Source: Cyclobacteriaceae bacterium (GTDB lineage Bacteria; Bacteroidota; Bacteroidia; Cytophagales; Cyclobacteriaceae). From it: a DNA stretch of 64,000 bases. The first letter of the stretch is position 1. Each line of letters starts with the position of its first letter. The notes under the pieces are model-generated. The model was not told the origin of the DNA and searched no databases. It saw nothing but the letters and a program-made list of their open reading frames with translations. Made by a program: the position numbers and the translations under genes. Positions 8,723 through 19,165 of this stretch are shown here, piece by piece. Location: assembly GCA_016787665.1 (NCBI GenBank), contig JAEUUC010000011.1, forward strand, positions 1 through 64,000, written 5' to 3'.

Positions 8723-9880
8723 CTACTTTTTTAATAATTCAGTTGCGACTAAACGTGTTCTCTGATCGGTCTGTACATAATCCTCATAGCCCGGTTCGGC
8801 CACATAATCCATTCGTGCCAGGCTTTGCTCCACCACATCCGACATTTGAAGGAACCCGATTTGATCTTTCAAAAAAGCGGCCACGGCAATTTCATTTGCG
8901 GCATTGAGGACACACGGCATGTTTCCTCCCCGGTTCAACGCGTCATACGCGAGCGCAAGGTTACGAAAAGTTTCCGTATCCGGTTTTTCAAATGTCAGGG
9001 CCGGGTAGGCACCAAAATCAAACCGCGGGAAGTTACTTTTTAACCGCTGCGGAAAGCCCAACGCAAACTGGATGGGTAAACGCATATCGGGTAAACCCAG
9101 TTGCGCTTTAATCGAACTATCTTCGAATTGAACGAGCGAGTGAATGATCGACTGCGGGTGAACCACGACTTCCACCTGATCGGCCCGGAGACCAAAAAGC
9201 CATTTGGCCTCAATCACTTCCAGGCCCTTGTTCATCAGCGAGGCGGAATCAATCGTTACCTTCGCCCCCATCGTCCAATTGGGATGTTTGAGGGCCTGTG
9301 CCCTCGTTACCTGACGCAAGTCTTCTCTCTTTTTGCCCCGAAACGGACCACCGGAAGCGGTCAGAATTATTTTTTCGATCGGGTTTTGAAACTCGCCCAC
9401 CAGGCATTGGAAAATAGCCGAGTGCTCAGAATCTACCGGGTAGATGTTCACGCCTTTCTCGCGGGCCAGTTGCGTAATCAAGGCCCCGGCAACCACCAAC
9501 GTCTCCTTATTGGCCAGGGCGATCGCTTTTCCGGCTTCGATAGCCTTAATGGTGGGCCTTAGCCCACTATAACCTACAAGTGCGGTGAGCACGACATCGA
9601 TGGTATCCATCTGAACAACACTGGCCAGGGCATTCTCTCCGGCAAAAACTTTAATCGGTTCATGCTGCAATGCCTCTTTCAGCGTGGTGTAGTGCACGTC
9701 ATTGGAGATGACCACCGCATTCGGCTTGTATTTTTTAGCCTGCTCAATCAACAAGTCAACGTTGTTTTGCGCGGTCAGCACCTCAACCTCAAACACTTCG
9801 GGATGAGCGGCTATCACGTCCAACGCTTGTGTTCCGATGGACCCGGTAGAGCCCAGGATGGCGATTCGTCTTTTGTGCAA
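8723..9880 (-). CDS. dxr: 1-deoxy-D-xylulose 5-phosphate reductoisomerase
   Basis: 385 residues, standard length. It converts DXP to 2-C-methyl-D-erythritol 4-phosphate with NADPH, the first committed step of the MEP isoprenoid pathway in the cytoplasm. Seen: the N-terminal NADPH-binding ILGSTGSIGTQALDVI, ALANKETLVVAG, the metal and substrate motif YPVDSEHSAIFQCL, and TIDSASLMNKGLEVIEA. It lies in an operon with the GH3-family gene upstream (five-nt gap) and rseP downstream (one-nt gap). Confidence 0.97.
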   Translation of the reverse strand: MHKRRIAILGSTGSIGTQALDVIAAHPEVFEVEVLTAQNNVDLLIEQAKKYKPNAVVISNDVHYTTLKEALQHEPIKVFAGENALASVVQMDTIDVVLTALVGYSGLRPTIKAIEAGKAIALANKETLVVAGALITQLAREKGVNIYPVDSEHSAIFQCLVGEFQNPIEKIILTASGGPFRGKKREDLRQVTRAQALKHPNWTMGAKVTIDSASLMNKGLEVIEAKWLFGLRADQVEVVVHPQSIIHSLVQFEDSSIKAQLGLPDMRLPIQFALGFPQRLKSNFPRFDFGAYPALTFEKPDTETFRNLALAYDALNRGGNMPCVLNAANEIAVAAFLKDQIGFLQMSDVVEQSLARMDYVAEPGYEDYVQTDQRTRLVATELLKK

Positions 9881-9885
9881 TGTGT

Positions 9886-11385
9886 TCAGGAGATTTGGTA
9901 TTTACTCAATTCATCTGCAATCTTCCGATCATTCGACAGCCGGGGCACCTTGTTCTGCCCACCCAGTTTCCCTTGCGACTTCATGAACCCGATAAAGGCC
10001 TGAGGCTGTACCGACCGAATAACCAATGGCCGTAGGATAGCGCCTGAAATCAGGTCGTCATAATACACATTCAGTTCGCGCATCTGTTGATCCAGTTCTT
10101 CCGCAAACGCACCGGCATCGCGGGGCGGCCTCGAAAATTCAATCCACCACTCGTGATGGGGTAGTCCACTCCCGGGCGTTACCTGCGGGGCAACCGTGAA
10201 TTCAACCAATTCCACTTCCGGAAACTTTTCCTGGGTGCGTTTCATGGCTTTTTCAACCTCCTCGCCAATCACGTGTTCGCCAAAAGCCGAAATGAAATGC
10301 TTGATTCGGCCGGTTACAACCAGCCGGTATGGATTTTTCGAGACAAACTTCACGGTATCCCCGATCGAATACCCCCACAACCCCGCGTTACTATTGATGA
10401 TCAGGGCGTAGTTCTTACCCAGTTCCACCTCTTCAATCGATAGTCGTCTTGGAAAATCGGAAAAATATTCCTCTGCCGGCACGAACTCATAAAATATGCC
10501 ATTGTTGAGCAGCAACAACAGCCCCTCGTGTACCTGCGAATCCTGATAGGCAATGAATCCTTCGGAAGCCGGATAGGTTTCAATCGAATCCAACTTCTTG
10601 CCGATACTATCCTCCAGCCTCGCCCGGTAGGGTTCAAAATTCACTCCTCCATAAACAAACACCGAAAAATGGGGGAACACGTCCTTGATCTTTTTGCCCG
10701 TGCGCATCTGGATGCGGTCAAAATACATTTGCACCCAGGGCGGTATGCCGGAGATCAGTGTCATGTTTGCCGGCAGTGTTTCATCGATGATGCGTTCCAG
10801 TTTTTCCTCCCAATCTTCAATGCAATTGGTTTTGTAACTGGGCTTTTGGTTGGTGCGAAGCCACGCGGGCACCATATGATTGGAGATGCCGGAAAGCCGG
10901 CCGGTTTTGATCCCGGCTATTTCATCCAACTCCGGGCTGCCGGATAAGAAAATCAGGTTGCCATCCAGGAAGTCCGCCTTGCCGGTTTCATGCACATAGC
11001 TGAGTGTGGCATTCCGGGCACTGACAAAATGAGTTGGGGCGGACTCTTTCGATAACGGAATGTATTTGGTGCCCGAGGTAGTACCGGACGTTTTAGCAAA
11101 ATAGGCCGGCTTGCCCGGCCACAGCACATCGGCCTTTCCTTGCAGCACCTCTTCAATGTAATTCTTCAGGTTCTCATAGTCGCGAATGGGTACCTGGCGT
11201 TTAAACTCCTCATGAGAGCGAATGGACTCAAAGCCGTGGTCGCGCCCGAAGCGGGTGCTGGCGGCCTGACGGACCAATCCGGCAAGCGTATCGCGCTGCG
11301 TACCACCCGGCCGGGCAGCCCATACCTGTGTTTGGCGCGCTATGTAGGCGGCAAAAGGCCTGGCCAGCAACGAACGAATTCCCAT
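9886..11385 (-). CDS. GH3 auxin-responsive-promoter family protein (acyl-adenylating enzyme)
   Basis: 499 residues from ATG 11385 (MGIRSLLARPFAAYIARQ); six further upstream codons would lie in the promoter. The ATP-binding AKTSGTTSGTKYIPLS is the signature of the GH3 branch of adenylating enzymes. SEGFIAYQ, GLWGYSIGDTVKF and the C-terminal TGRIKHFISAFGEHVI complete the family pattern. Plant members conjugate amino acids to hormones; bacterial members have mostly unknown acyl substrates. It heads the operon with dxr and rseP, and a TAnnTTTG element ends seven nt before the ATG. The link with isoprenoid synthesis is only positional. Confidence 0.88.
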   Translation of the reverse strand: MGIRSLLARPFAAYIARQTQVWAARPGGTQRDTLAGLVRQAASTRFGRDHGFESIRSHEEFKRQVPIRDYENLKNYIEEVLQGKADVLWPGKPAYFAKTSGTTSGTKYIPLSKESAPTHFVSARNATLSYVHETGKADFLDGNLIFLSGSPELDEIAGIKTGRLSGISNHMVPAWLRTNQKPSYKTNCIEDWEEKLERIIDETLPANMTLISGIPPWVQMYFDRIQMRTGKKIKDVFPHFSVFVYGGVNFEPYRARLEDSIGKKLDSIETYPASEGFIAYQDSQVHEGLLLLLNNGIFYEFVPAEEYFSDFPRRLSIEEVELGKNYALIINSNAGLWGYSIGDTVKFVSKNPYRLVVTGRIKHFISAFGEHVIGEEVEKAMKRTQEKFPEVELVEFTVAPQVTPGSGLPHHEWWIEFSRPPRDAGAFAEELDQQMRELNVYYDDLISGAILRPLVIRSVQPQAFIGFMKSQGKLGGQNKVPRLSNDRKIADELSKYQIS

Positions 11386-11392
11386 AAGGCGG

Positions 11393-11400
11393 CAAAAATA
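11393..11400 (-). promoter_or_regulatory. -7 element TATTTTTG of the GH3-dxr-rseP operon
   Basis: On the minus strand TATTTTTG matches TAnnTTTG and ends seven nt before the ATG at 11385, implying a leaderless or nearly leaderless mRNA. No convincing -33 box. Confidence 0.45.
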
Positions 11401-11497
11401 CAACTATATGCCAATCTTTCCGGCCCACACATCTGGGCCGGTTTTTGTAGGTTGGGCTGTTAAACCCCAAACCGGGTTTGTCGTTATTTATAAAGTT

Positions 11498-12925
11498 ATG
11501 AGAACGCTTTATACCCTTATCATCGGGTTTGTGGCCGGGCTGGCCGGCTCGTATGTTTTCTACCGCAACATCGCCAAGCCGGAGACGGAACCCGCGTCTT
11601 ACCAGGTAACGTCTTACACGCCAACTGAGCCCTACCGGCCAACGATTGTTGAGTCAGCGGGCTCATCGTCACTCGAAAACGTGGACTTTAGTTTTGCGGC
11701 AACACGCGCCATTCCCAGTGTCGTTTTTATTAATAGCATTTCGCAAACAACGAATACATTCTCATTTGACTGGTTTTTTGGTGGAGGTGGTGGCGGAAGT
11801 CAACAGCGCGTAAGTTCGGGCTCCGGGGTTATCTTCACAGCTGATGGGTACATCGTGACCAACAACCACGTGGTGGAGGAGGCAGAGCGCATTGAGGTAA
11901 ATTATAATAAGAAGGTTTACACGGCTGAGTTGATTGGCACCGATCCCTCGACCGACCTGGCGGTGTTGAAAATTTCCGAAAAGAACTTACCGGCTATCAC
12001 ACTGGGCGACTCCAAAAAACTTTCGGTTGGTGAATGGGTGGTAGCCGTGGGAAATCCGTTTTCCCTCTCGTCTACCGTTACCGCTGGCATTGTCAGCGCC
12101 AAGGGCAGACGCATCGGGATACTGGAGGACCGGTTTCCGATTGAATCCTTCATTCAAACCGATGCAGCCATTAACCCAGGCAACAGCGGGGGCGCGCTCG
12201 TGAACAAAAACGGAGAACTGGTGGGCATCAATACCGCCATCCTTTCCCGCACGGGATCATACACCGGCTATGCGTTTGCTGTGCCCACCGATATTGTACG
12301 TAAAGTGGTCGAAGATCTGATTCGCCACGGCATTGTGCAAAAAGCGTTTTTTGGGGGTGATGTGTTGGAGTACAATTTTGCCAACGCGCAGAAGTACGAG
12401 CTGAATACCGATGTTCAATCCTTTCACGGTATAGTGCTGGCGAAGCTTGACGAAAACGGGCCGGCTGCGAAAGCGGGCCTCAAACTTCGCGATATCATCA
12501 CCAAGATTAATGGGGTTGAGATCAATAGCGAAAGCGCTTTTGACGAAATGCTGAGTTATGCCTACCCGGGAGATGAAATTGAGGTTACCTATGAGCGGAA
12601 TCAAAAAACCAACACGGTGCGGTTTCAGCTCGTTAACAAGAACGGCACCACTACCGTAATCAAAAGGAAGATTTACAGCGACAGTAATCTAGGCGCACAA
12701 CTCGAAGCTACCGACTACGGAGTGAAAGTGAATAAGATTCGCGAGGGTGGTCTCTTTAAACGCCTGGGTATACCGGAAAACTATACGATTGTAATCTTAA
12801 ACCGCAACCGTGTAAATGATCCCCAAAAGGTTATCGATTTCTTCAATGACTATAAGGGAACGGTGTATATGAACGGATTTACCAGCGCCAAGCAGGAAAT
12901 GCCGCTCCGCTTCAATTTGCGCTAG
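11498..12925 (+). CDS. HtrA/DegP-type trypsin-like serine protease
   Basis: 475 residues from ATG 11498 (MRTLYTLIIGFVAGLAGSYVF), which gives a signal peptide or anchor; the longer frame is untypical. The S1C catalytic triad is intact: His124 in TNNHVVEE, Asp153 in DPSTDLAVLK and Ser230 in NPGNSGGAL. A glycine run (GGGGGG) lies near residue 95 in the LA loop. One PDZ domain follows around residues 320-390 (GIVLAKLDENGPAAKAGLKLRD), and the C-terminus resembles a second, degenerate PDZ. Role: periplasmic protein quality control. The stop is five nt from the convergent dnaA stop. Confidence 0.93.
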   Translation: MRTLYTLIIGFVAGLAGSYVFYRNIAKPETEPASYQVTSYTPTEPYRPTIVESAGSSSLENVDFSFAATRAIPSVVFINSISQTTNTFSFDWFFGGGGGGSQQRVSSGSGVIFTADGYIVTNNHVVEEAERIEVNYNKKVYTAELIGTDPSTDLAVLKISEKNLPAITLGDSKKLSVGEWVVAVGNPFSLSSTVTAGIVSAKGRRIGILEDRFPIESFIQTDAAINPGNSGGALVNKNGELVGINTAILSRTGSYTGYAFAVPTDIVRKVVEDLIRHGIVQKAFFGGDVLEYNFANAQKYELNTDVQSFHGIVLAKLDENGPAAKAGLKLRDIITKINGVEINSESAFDEMLSYAYPGDEIEVTYERNQKTNTVRFQLVNKNGTTTVIKRKIYSDSNLGAQLEATDYGVKVNKIREGGLFKRLGIPENYTIVILNRNRVNDPQKVIDFFNDYKGTVYMNGFTSAKQEMPLRFNLR

Positions 12926-12930
12926 GCCGC

Positions 12931-14352
12931 TCAGGACGCAATACGGAGCTTCAGTTTCTTGGTGAGTTCTTCCACCGAGTTCTTGAAGTTCGCATCGGTT
13001 TTCATCATATCTTCTACCGATTCCAGCGCATGAATGACCGTGCTGTGGTCGCGCCCGCCAAAATTCTCGCCAATTAGCGCGAGGGTGAGTTGCGTATACC
13101 GCTTGCAGAAGTACATGGCTACCTGGCGGGGAATTACAATTTCACGCTTCTTCACCTTGCCCTTCATCGACTCCAGCTCAACCTTGAAATAGTCCGCTAC
13201 CGTTTTCTGAATAAAATCAACGCTCACATCGCTTTGGATTTCCTTGACGATGTTTTTCAGCACCTCCTTGGCGAGGTCAAGGTCAATATCCTTTTTGAGC
13301 AACGTAGCGTGGAAGATCAGCGAGTTCAACACCCCCTCCATATCCCGCAGGTTGGTGTCCACGCTTAATGCCAGGTATTCGGCTACATCGGTCGGTATGG
13401 CAATGCCGTCACTCTGCATCTTGCGGTGAATGATCGCCAGCTTGGTTTCGAAGTCGGGCTCCTGCAAATCGGCAGTCAATCCCCATTTGAACCGCGACAG
13501 CAGGCGCTCCTGGAATCCTTTCAGATCGCGGGGCGGGCAATCGCTGGTCATGATGATTTGTTTGCCGGATTGGTGAAGTTGGTTGAAGATGTGGAAGAAC
13601 ATCTCCTGCGTTTTTTCGCGGCCCGCCAGAAACTGCACATCATCCAGAATCAGTAAATCCACCTGCAGGTAGAAATTTTGAAATTCCTGAAGCTTATGAT
13701 TTTGGAGTGCATTCAGGAATTGACTGGTAAAATCGTTTTGATCAACGTACAAAACGATCTTCTCCGGCATACTCTTCTTGATTTCATTACCAATGGCCTG
13801 AACCAAGTGTGTTTTTCCTACACCCACGCCTCCGTAAAGCATGAGTGGATTGAAAGACGTGATGCCTGGTTTTTTGGCCACAGCCACCCCGGCCGAGCGT
13901 GCCAGGCGATTACAATCGCCTTCTACGAAGTTGTCAAACGTGTACGATGAATTAAGTCGTGAGTTTACCTGCTGCGGGTTTAGCGCCTTCAGGCTAAACG
14001 GAGAATAATTTTCCATGCCCTCCGAGCCCATCGAGCTCCGCTTGATGCCGTTGGCGTTCGGATAGTTCACCAACAGGGGCGGGTTTTTCTGGTTCCCGCT
14101 ATCCACAACAACGGAATACTCCAGCCTTGCGGTAGGGCCCAGTACCGTATGAATGGCGCTCTTCAGCACCGGAACATAATGCTCTTCCAGCCATTCGTAA
14201 AAAAATTGCGATGGCACCTGAATGGTCAGCACATCACCATCTGCACGCAGGGGTTTGATCGGCTGAAACCACGTGGTAAAATTCTGTTCGTCAACTTGCT
14301 GCCGGATGATGGAGAGACAGTCGGTCCAAAGTGAAGAGCAATCAACTTCCAT
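12931..14352 (-). CDS. dnaA: chromosomal replication initiator protein DnaA
   Basis: 473 residues. Domain I is at the N-terminus (WTDCLSIIRQQVDEQNFTTWFQP), the AAA+ domain carries Walker A GGVGVGKTHLVQAIGN and Walker B LLILDDVQFLAG, and the C-terminal DNA-binding domain shows the GGRDHSTVIHALE signature. It opens the origin by binding DnaA boxes. No dnaN or cluster of DnaA boxes lies beside it, so oriC is probably elsewhere, as is common in Bacteroidota. Divergent from the mutase gene across a 206-bp AT-rich gap. Confidence 0.97.
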   Translation of the reverse strand: MEVDCSSLWTDCLSIIRQQVDEQNFTTWFQPIKPLRADGDVLTIQVPSQFFYEWLEEHYVPVLKSAIHTVLGPTARLEYSVVVDSGNQKNPPLLVNYPNANGIKRSSMGSEGMENYSPFSLKALNPQQVNSRLNSSYTFDNFVEGDCNRLARSAGVAVAKKPGITSFNPLMLYGGVGVGKTHLVQAIGNEIKKSMPEKIVLYVDQNDFTSQFLNALQNHKLQEFQNFYLQVDLLILDDVQFLAGREKTQEMFFHIFNQLHQSGKQIIMTSDCPPRDLKGFQERLLSRFKWGLTADLQEPDFETKLAIIHRKMQSDGIAIPTDVAEYLALSVDTNLRDMEGVLNSLIFHATLLKKDIDLDLAKEVLKNIVKEIQSDVSVDFIQKTVADYFKVELESMKGKVKKREIVIPRQVAMYFCKRYTQLTLALIGENFGGRDHSTVIHALESVEDMMKTDANFKNSVEELTKKLKLRIAS

Positions 14353-14558
14353 TATGAATTACTAAAGAGTCCAGTTAGGGGTTTACAAACGTTTCCTTTC
14401 AGGGAAAGGGAGACAAAGATGTAGAAAAGGTTCCTGATAAATCAAGCTATTGCACGGTTGATTTTATATAAAAAATTTATACTGGCTTATTTCGCATTTT
14501 TTCGTCTGAGAGTTACAAATTTTCTTTAGTACATTGATTGCCAACTTGAAAAAAATGT
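14353..14558. other. AT-rich divergent intergenic region between dnaA and the mutase gene
   Basis: 206 bp, strongly AT-rich in its second half. It must hold promoters for both genes, but no exact TAnnTTTG match is visible. A small inverted repeat CCTTTC-AGG-GAAAGG lies near 14393-14407. I see no DnaA-box cluster, cobalamin riboswitch or small gene here. Confidence 0.5.
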
Positions 14559-17500
14559 ATGGGATCAAGCATTCTCGACTTGTTGTCAGCAGAATTTGCA
14601 GATTCGAACGCGGCTGAATGGCAAAAGGCGGCTGCGGGAGAAATTGAAAATCAGGATCCATGGAAAAAGCTCAGCTGGACAGCGGATAATCTGACCCTGA
14701 AGCCCTATTACGATTCTCATCAGGCTACGTATGCATTGGCGCCTTCCGGTCATCCCTATTTGGGCGCCCGCACGTGGTGGAATCTTCCGCCAGTACCTGT
14801 AGTTGATATAAAAGACGCAAACCGGCTCGCCTTGCAACACCTCGAACAGGGTGCCGATGGCATTCTCTTCGACTTTGGTGGCACATTGCCGTCTGATCTG
14901 GACGATTTACTGAGCTCTATTGATTGGCCCAGTTGTGCAATCGCGTTCCGAACGACAGAACCTGCCGGCCTCGGCAAGCTTATTGACGCTTACGTTCGGC
15001 AAAAAAACTACTCTCCGGGTACCCTGGAAGGTTTCCTCATTTCATCCACAACGTTATCCACAATCCTGTTACCGGGTTTCACGAAGTTTGTGACGTGCGG
15101 CAAAACGATTCCCGCGCATTGGCCGGTGGCCCAGCAGTTGAACGAGGTGAAAACGTTGCTGGCCCAATCCTCAGCTCCCATCATCCTGTCGGTCTCAATC
15201 TCCAACAACTTCTTACTTGAGATCGCGCGTTTGAAAGCGATCAGGCGGGCAGCCGGAAACCGGGCGCTTCATCTGCATGCCCAGTGCGACCCGTGGGTGG
15301 ATGAAAAGCTGGGGCCTCACAGCAATTTGCTCAAAGGCACAACCGCGGCTATCAGTGCTATTTGTGGTGGATGCGATAGTCTGTCGGTTATTCCAGAAGA
15401 AAACACACCGCTCCTTCAGCGCATGGCGCGCAACATCACCTCGCTGTTGCGTGATGAAAGTCGATTGCATCTGGTAGCCGACCCCACCGCGGGTGCCTAT
15501 GTACTGGATCATTTGCTTCAGCAGATTGATCACGAAAGCGCCCTTGCCCCCCAGAAGGAGACATCCGTGGCGTGGCGCTCTCCTGAAAAAATCGATATCA
15601 AGACCAGCTACACCAGTGTTGATGTGAACGCCCGTGTAGCGGGCTTCAGCGCAGGCATTCCACCTTTCCTGCGCGGACCTTACGCCACCATGTATACGGT
15701 GAGGCCGTGGACCGTTCGGCAATATGCCGGATTCTCCACCGCTAAAGAATCCAACGCGTTTTACAGACGAAATCTGGCGGCCGGGCAAAAAGGATTATCG
15801 GTGGCTTTTGATCTGGCCACCCATCGCGGTTACGATTCGGATCATCCCCGCGTGGCGGGTGATGTGGGTAAAGCCGGTGTCGCCATCGACTCCGTGCTGG
15901 ACATGAAGATTCTTTTTGATCAGATTCCACTTGATCAAATGTCGGTTTCCATGACGATGAACGGAGCCGTGATTCCCATCATGGCCTTTTACATCGTGGC
16001 GGCAGAAGAGCAAGGTGTTAAGCCTCACCAACTCAGTGGCACCATTCAGAATGATATTCTAAAAGAGTTCATGGTGCGCAACACGTACATCTATCCGCCC
16101 GGGCCCAGCATGCGCATTGTGGCCGACATCTTCGAGTACTGCTCACGATACATGCCCAAATTCAACAGCATCAGCATCAGCGGCTATCACATGCATGAAG
16201 CCGGAGCCCCAGCCCATATTGAATTAGCCTATACGTTGGCTGATGGGCTCGAATACATTAAAGCCGGTATTAAGGCCGGTATTGCCATCGATGATTTTGC
16301 CCCGCGCCTCTCTTTCTTTTGGGGCATTGGCATGAATTTCTTCATGGAGATTGCCAAGATGAGGGCCGGTCGGTTGCTGTGGGCAAAGCTGGTCAGGCAG
16401 TTCAATCCCAAAAATCCCAAATCGATGGCGTTGCGCACGCACAGCCAGACCAGCGGTTGGAGTTTAACCGAACAAGATCCGTACAACAACGTAACACGTA
16501 CGTGCGTAGAAGCGCTGGCAGCGGCCCTGGGCGGAACACAATCGCTGCATACCAACTCGTTGGACGAGGCGATTGCACTGCCAACGGATTACTCCGCCCG
16601 CATTGCACGCAACACGCAACTCTATCTGCAAAAAGAAACCGGCATCACACGCGTGGTTGACCCCATGGGTGGCTCGTGGTATGTTGAGCACCTCACGCAG
16701 CAATTGGCAATCAAAGCGTGGGAACTAATCGAAGAAGTGGAACAACTCGGAGGCATGACCCGCGCGATTGAAAGCGGGATCCCAAAAATGCGAATTGAAG
16801 AGGCAGCCGCAGCCAAGCAAGCCCGCATTGATTCCGGTGAAGATGTGATTGTGGGTGTTAATAAATACATCACAGATGAAAAACCAGATTTCGAAATCCG
16901 GGAAGTTGACAATGCAGCCGTGCGGCAAGAGCAAATCCAACGACTGGAAGAACTGAAACGCACACGCCATACGGAGAATGTGAACCGCGCCTTGGCCGAC
17001 CTCGCGGAGGCCGCGCGCACCGGCACCGGCAACCTGTTGGCGTTGGCCATCGTAGCGGCCCGCGAGCGCGCCACCTTGGGCGAAATATCGGCTGCTATGG
17101 AAAAGTCGTTTGGGCGATACCAGGCCACTATCAAATCGATATCGGGCGTATATTCTGGGGCGATGAAAAACAACAAAGAACTGGTCGAGGTTCGGGCGCT
17201 TTGCGATGAGGTGGCCCGACAGGAAGGACGGAGACCGCGGATTATGATTGCCAAGATGGGGCAAGACGGTCACGACCGGGGCGCCAAAGTCATCGCCACC
17301 AGTTTTGCCGATTTAGGATTTGATGTCGACATCGGGCCGCTGTTTCAAACTCCGGCTGAAGTAGCCATGCAAGCAGCCGAAAACGATGTGCACCTGGTAG
17401 GCGCCAGCAGCCTGGCGGGTGGCCATAAAACATTAGTACCGGAATTGATTGCCGAGTTGCAGAAAATAGGCCGCGGTGACATCAAAGTAGTGGCCGGTGG

Positions 17501-17621
17501 TGTAATTCCACACCAGGATTATGACTTTTTGTATCGGGCCGGAGTCAGCGGAATCTTTGGACCTGGAACACCGATTACCGTGGCCGCACGCGAAATTCTG
17601 ACCAAAATGAAAAAAGGCTAA
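14559..17621 (+). CDS. single-chain methylmalonyl-CoA mutase (small-subunit domain fused to large subunit)
   Basis: 1020 residues. Residues 1 to about 345 resemble the TIM-barrel half of the small subunit MutA, ending [16 protein letters not shown]. Residues from about 350 form a full large subunit Mut[64 protein letters not shown], and the cobalamin domain with the lower-ligand motif D903-G-H905-D-R-G. The enzyme interconverts methylmalonyl-CoA and succinyl-CoA with adenosylcobalamin. Elsewhere the two subunits are normally separate adjacent genes; here one frame covers both, with no internal stop. The small-subunit part lacks its own B12 domain. A porin-like gene follows after 14 nt. Confidence 0.88.
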   Translation: MGSSILDLLSAEFADSNAAEWQKAAAGEIENQDPWKKLSWTADNLTLKPYYDSHQATYALAPSGHPYLGARTWWNLPPVPVVDIKDANRLALQHLEQGADGILFDFGGTLPSDLDDLLSSIDWPSCAIAFRTTEPAGLGKLIDAYVRQKNYSPGTLEGFLISSTTLSTILLPGFTKFVTCGKTIPAHWPVAQQLNEVKTLLAQSSAPIILSVSISNNFLLEIARLKAIRRAAGNRALHLHAQCDPWVDEKLGPHSNLLKGTTAAISAICGGCDSLSVIPEENTPLLQRMARNITSLLRDESRLHLVADPTAGAYVLDHLLQQIDHESALAPQKETSVAWRSPEKIDIKTSYTSVDVNARVAGFSAGIPPFLRGPYATMYTVRPWTVRQYAGFSTAKESNAFYRRNLAAGQKGLSVAFDLATHRGYDSDHPRVAGDVGKAGVAIDSVLDMKILFDQIPLDQMSVSMTMNGAVIPIMAFYIVAAEEQGVKPHQLSGTIQNDILKEFMVRNTYIYPPGPSMRIVADIFEYCSRYMPKFNSISISGYHMHEAGAPAHIELAYTLADGLEYIKAGIKAGIAIDDFAPRLSFFWGIGMNFFMEIAKMRAGRLLWAKLVRQFNPKNPKSMALRTHSQTSGWSLTEQDPYNNVTRTCVEALAAALGGTQSLHTNSLDEAIALPTDYSARIARNTQLYLQKETGITRVVDPMGGSWYVEHLTQQLAIKAWELIEEVEQLGGMTRAIESGIPKMRIEEAAAAKQARIDSGEDVIVGVNKYITDEKPDFEIREVDNAAVRQEQIQRLEELKRTRHTENVNRALADLAEAARTGTGNLLALAIVAARERATLGEISAAMEKSFGRYQATIKSISGVYSGAMKNNKELVEVRALCDEVARQEGRRPRIMIAKMGQDGHDRGAKVIATSFADLGFDVDIGPLFQTPAEVAMQAAENDVHLVGASSLAGGHKTLVPELIAELQKIGRGDIKVVAGGVIPHQDYDFLYRAGVSGIFGPGTPITVAAREILTKMKKG

Positions 17622-17635
17622 GCGAACTGTTTTTT

Positions 17636-19054
17636 ATGTGGAATTTGAACCGGTGGGCTTGCGTGGCGGTACTGACTTTGATCAATGGACTGGCCTTTGC
17701 TCAAGGCTCTACCGAATACGGCTCCGGATTAAAAATTGCTTTCAATAAAGAGGAGACAAAGTACTTGCGGATAGTGCTGTGGAACCAGATTTGGCTTCGG
17801 CACATGCAACTCAATCCCGGCAGTTTGATCAACGATGAGCCTCGCACCAACACCTGGGACATTGGCGCTAGGCGAATACGCTTGCTGGCATTCGCCCAAC
17901 TATCACCCCGCTACTTGATTATCACGCATGTGGGCATCAATAACCAAACCTTTGCAACCGGGGGCGACCCCGGCTCCTCTGGCACTGGCCCTTTGGGGGC
18001 GGGCAAAAAACCACAGGTGTTTTTTCATGATGCCTGGAATGAATATGCGGTGATACCCGAAGTTGATTACGCCACCCATGAAAAAAACAAGTTTCAACTT
18101 TATGTCGGTGGCGGCCTGCATTACTGGTGGGGCATCAGCCGCATGAGCAGCGCCAGCACCGTTAACTTTCTGACCATCGATGCACCCATTATCAACTGGC
18201 CACTGGTAGAAGTGAGCGATCAATTTGTACGCCAATATGGTGTGTACGCCAAGGGCCGTCTGGGTAAGATCTCATATTCCATCGCGCTCAACAAGCCGTT
18301 TGCCACCAATGTGGCGCCAACTTTTGATGTGGTACAAAATGAACGCGTGGCGGTAGATAACAACGATGACCCCTCACCTGCTCTCACCGGCTATTTTGAT
18401 TACCAATTTTTCCACCAGGAGTCGAATGCATTGCCATATCGCGTAGGCACCTACGTGGGCACCCAACGGGTGTTTAATATCGGGGTCGGGTTTTATCGCC
18501 ATGCCAACGGCACTAAAAGCATCGATGGCCAGGGACTAATCGAGCAACACAACATTACCCTGGGTGGCCTTGACGTTTTTGCTGACCTGCCCGTGGGCAA
18601 TCCCGAAAAAAATGCCGCCATTACCGCCTACGCGGTACTGTACCATTATGACTTTGGGCCGAATTACTGGCGGGCACTTGGCGTTATGAATCCATCAACG
18701 GCTTTTGACAGCTCGTTGCCGCTGGACAACCGTACACTTAACGGGCCGGGCAATGGCCGGGTGTTTGTTGGCACCGGAAACCTTTTTTACACCCAAGCCG
18801 GATATTTGATTCCAAAATTCAAAAACGAGCGCGTTCGATTCCAGCCCTTTAGTGCCTACACGTGGAAGAAACTCGAATATCTAGATGATGACGGGCACTA
18901 CTTTGATTTTGGCTTCAATGTATTTTTTGACGGCCACCACGCTAAACTGACCACACAATACAGTTCGAGGCCGTTGTACTATAATCAAGGCGGTCAACGC
19001 TTACAGCAGAACGGGCGTGGGGAGTGGTTGATTCAAATGCAGATTTTCTTATGA
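17636..19054 (+). CDS. outer-membrane porin-like beta-barrel protein
   Basis: 472 residues. A signal peptide ends GLAFAQ, then alternating hydrophobic and polar strands rich in Tyr, Phe and Trp run to a C-terminal segment ending in Phe-Leu (LIQMQIFL), as in beta-barrels. The RRIRLLAFAQLSPRYLIITHVG stretch recalls phosphate-selective or carbohydrate porins of the OprO/OprP type, but I cannot assign a substrate. It starts 14 nt after the mutase gene and is probably co-transcribed with it. Confidence 0.65.
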   Translation: MWNLNRWACVAVLTLINGLAFAQGSTEYGSGLKIAFNKEETKYLRIVLWNQIWLRHMQLNPGSLINDEPRTNTWDIGARRIRLLAFAQLSPRYLIITHVGINNQTFATGGDPGSSGTGPLGAGKKPQVFFHDAWNEYAVIPEVDYATHEKNKFQLYVGGGLHYWWGISRMSSASTVNFLTIDAPIINWPLVEVSDQFVRQYGVYAKGRLGKISYSIALNKPFATNVAPTFDVVQNERVAVDNNDDPSPALTGYFDYQFFHQESNALPYRVGTYVGTQRVFNIGVGFYRHANGTKSIDGQGLIEQHNITLGGLDVFADLPVGNPEKNAAITAYAVLYHYDFGPNYWRALGVMNPSTAFDSSLPLDNRTLNGPGNGRVFVGTGNLFYTQAGYLIPKFKNERVRFQPFSAYTWKKLEYLDDDGHYFDFGFNVFFDGHHAKLTTQYSSRPLYYNQGGQRLQQNGRGEWLIQMQIFL

Positions 19055-19120
19055 GGAAAGAACCGGGATTTTGGATTACCCTGTGATTCCCGAAAACAAG
19101 CGGAGCCATTCGTTTGAATG

Positions 19121-19144
19121 AAAAAGCCCGCTGGTTGGCGGGCT
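19121..19144 (-). terminator. rho-independent terminator of paaN
   Basis: On the minus strand a stem AGCCCGC / GCGGGCT (arms 19138-19144 and 19125-19131, six-base loop) is followed by TTTTTC. It lies 22 nt after the paaN stop at 19166. On the plus strand there is no T-run, so it serves the minus-strand operon. Confidence 0.85.
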
Positions 19145-19165
19145 GGGAGTTGGTGCAAGAGTAAT

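Noticed and set aside
15042..15062. TCATCCACA and TTATCCACA, DnaA-box-like, near dnaA
   Set aside because: They lie inside the mutase coding sequence, and only one is an exact box. Such a 9-mer is expected about once per 64 kb by chance, and there is no cluster or unwinding region, so I do not call oriC.
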